In this document: positions 61,973-64,000 of the stretch, piece after piece
How positions within the stretch are numbered: position 1 is the stretch's first letter
How the letters are laid out: each line of letters begins with the position of its first letter
Assembly: GCF_949628215.1 (NCBI RefSeq)
Contig: NC_134282.1
Span: forward strand, 2,649,001 to 2,713,000
Direction: 5' to 3'
Source: Phalacrocorax aristotelis
Lineage: Eukaryota; Chordata; Aves; Suliformes; Phalacrocoracidae
DNA length: 64,000 nucleotides
Made by a program: the position numbers and the translations under genes
The notes under the pieces: model-generated
Seen by the model: the letters and a program-made list of their open reading frames with translations, nothing else
The model's database searches: none
Told to the model about the DNA's origin: nothing

Positions 61973-63553
61973 TAACATTTGTGAATAATAAAATGCCGCT
62001 ACGCGGAAAGTTTATTTTCTTATGATAACTATTCATTATTCACAGCAAATAAAGCGTCCTGTGCTTTATGGAAAACAAGCGATGCCAGCTCTGTAAAGAG
62101 ACAACTTAAAAAGCAGCAATCTGAATGGTTTCGCATTACAAAATCTTCCTTCACTTACAAAAATCCTCCAGCCCCCACCAGGAAAAGGAAAAAAAAAGAT
62201 GGAAAAAAAGTTAAAAATGTTAGGCCACGATCAGTTTATGACAAAGCTTTCATCGTACCACTGCAGGCCGGCCCTAGGTCTGAAACCATGAAGCCAATCT
62301 GCAGCTGGCTGTCTTCGGTGTTGGGTGGAAAGGGTGCTGTGAGATAGATCGGGGCATGAATCTTCCTTTGCTCTCTGGAAATGTGGTGAAGTGAAACACC
62401 TTAGTAAAGAGATCAAAGGTCCTATAAACAACTTTGGCGTACACCCCAAGGAAAATAAATTTCAGGTTTAATCCCTAATGAATTAACCTTTATTTATTAA
62501 AATTAGTCAATCCTTTGAAATAATATTATGGAACTTAAGTTTTCCATCAATTTGGACCAAGCATTTTTTTTCATCAAATCGGGAAGCTCCTGCTTCCTGT
62601 AGCAGTGGGAATGGAGAAAGTCAGACAAATGAACCGAGAATTGTATGGCTGTGTCTGGACAGCATCAGTCTAGTAATGTCAATCAGTTGCTTCAGTTCTT
62701 CCTAAATCTATTTATTCAAAATTAAAATTGGAAAACCTGAAATTATATCTGTTTCTTAGACTTGCTAAAAACTCTCCTATGAAACCTTCTAGAGCTACTG
62801 AACGTAAGGCAGCAAATGTAATTGTGGCTGCCGTAACATACCATGAATGAAAGGAGACTAAAGGCAATGGCAAGAAGGATCTTTAGGAAAGCCTCACTGA
62901 AGTGCATTCAGTGAATTTAAAACACCCCACCACATAAAATGCATAACAACTATACCTTCTCAGATTGCTGTTAAACTGGTCTGTGGCACAGTAATACAGC
63001 ACATAAAGCTACAGATTCTTTTTTGTAATCTCAAATACTATAAAAACATGATAAGCCCAAGTTCCCCATGTTCATATAAAAGAAAAGCGTAATTTTCAAA
63101 ACAAAGACCTATATTTGAATTTCACTTTTTTAGGAAGGCTTCAAATCTCACAAGTATAAAATTAAAAAAAATTATCTTGCAACAGAAAGAACCGCTTTTT
63201 ATTTGTTTCCTTACTCACTTATGTCCAAAAGCCTACTGACGTTTCACTGACCTGCATCAAATTAAGTTCGGCTGGGAGGCCGAGTTTATTTGCTTTCTTT
63301 TCTCCTAGGAAAGCTGACCTGGTTATTGAACTTGTCTCTATGGTAAAAACCTAAAATACACCCTCCTCGGCGCTGTTAGGTTCCCAAGGCATTCACAAAT
63401 GGCACAGCCCTACTTCCCTAGGTTACCAAAATCTGCCTATATGAACGCCTTAAATGGAAAAGCGAAGTTAAAGAAAAACCTTTCTAGCATTCTCATGCTA
63501 TGACGACTAATTTAACTTACTGCTTAATCTGACAAATAAGCAAATATTTATTG
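61973..63553. other. Unique AT-rich sequence, no gene seen
   Basis: No recognised gene or repeat. Confidence 0.5.
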
Positions 63554-63567
63554 AATGACTAGTCATT
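63554..63567. promoter_or_regulatory. 14-bp palindrome with AP-1-like half-sites
   Basis: AATGACTAGTCATT is perfectly self-complementary and holds two TGACT half-sites facing each other. A canonical AP-1 site is TGACTCA, so this is a variant at best. Regulatory use is speculation. Confidence 0.3.
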
Positions 63568-64000
63568 AAATTGTAAAAAAATCGTGTATCGGGCTTAACT
63601 AGTTTAGTTGCCTCCATTTATTTACCAGTCTGCATTTACCTACAAGAGTATATCGCGCTCTTCATCTTTTATGTTCTAAATATCAGACAGTTCGATATTT
63701 GCCCGGTGTCACCCTGTGCTCAGTATAGAGTTCTATTACAGAAGGGCGAAATGGGTTTTGCAAATATAAAATATCCCAGGTTGCCTTCAGATCAGTACAA
63801 CGCTTAAATGCCAGAGTTGTTATAACGAAACTGATAATTATCCCATAGACAAAAAGAACACGCGGAGGATGAAAAAGGAGTACGCTGCAGCGGCAGATTT
63901 GCCACAGCGAGCTGATGGACAGGCAGCTACTTCCCTGGCACACGAGTTCCTCCATAAACACTAACAGTTGGACTAACTTCAAAGTTGGCTTTTTTTTTTT
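63568..64000. other. Unique sequence, no gene seen
   Basis: A 99-codon minus frame (63683-63982) has no recognisable features. The window ends in a run of T. Confidence 0.5.

Noticed and set aside
1-64000. A novel multi-gene system, CRISPR array or operon
   Set aside because: No regularly spaced repeats, no gene clusters and no prokaryotic signals exist; repeat content points to vertebrate intergenic or intronic DNA.

Overview
This window looks like non-coding DNA from a bird nuclear genome. The evidence is its repeats. Four young copies of the avian CR1 LINE are present, with the diagnostic 3' end made of short ATTCTRTG-like repeats and the GGTTGGACTAGATGATC-type motif. There is also one complete solo LTR and one LTR fragment of an avian endogenous-retrovirus family (TGTCCTGGTTTCAGCTGG at one end, AAACCATGACA at the other), and several much older amniote-wide LINE/SINE remnants. 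From memory, this LTR family is common in Neoaves and absent or rare in chicken, so a neoavian bird is my best guess (inference). There is no bacterial operon structure, rRNA, tRNA, CRISPR array or recognisable protein-coding exon.

Layout. 1-1.7 kb: AT-rich simple repeats and a small CpG cluster. 1,694-2,251: complete 558-bp solo LTR. 2.3-17.2 kb: unique sequence with small tandem repeats and no recognisable gene. 17.25-21.3 kb: the two longest non-repeat open frames (236 and 157 codons), the first over a CpG-rich patch. 24.66-26.9 kb: a repeat cluster holding a 5'-truncated CR1, an ancient LINE 3' end, an A/G homopolymer tract and a 5'-truncated LTR. 28.3 kb: a MIR-like SINE. 34.2 kb: an ancient LINE internal fragment. 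37.5 kb: a TG/CG Z-DNA-type run. 42.6 kb: a CR1 tail. 46.5-46.8 kb: a 56-unit pentanucleotide array in three ordered blocks (AGGGG, AGGAG, AGGAC). 49.4-49.9 kb: a roughly 500-bp ancient LINE 3' end. 52.3 and 54.5 kb: two minus-strand CR1 tails. 55.7 kb: a C-rich G-quadruplex candidate beside a short hairpin. 55.8-64 kb: AT-rich unique sequence with small tandem duplications and palindromes.

No genes can be shown to work together here. The window reads as intergenic or intronic DNA with repeat insertions of at least two ages. I did not find a convincing new biological system. The features most worth checking are the three-block pentanucleotide array, the 17.2-18.0 kb open frame with its CpG patch, and the 20.56-21.03 kb open frame. 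Family assignments were made by eye from remembered consensus sequences; no database search was run.
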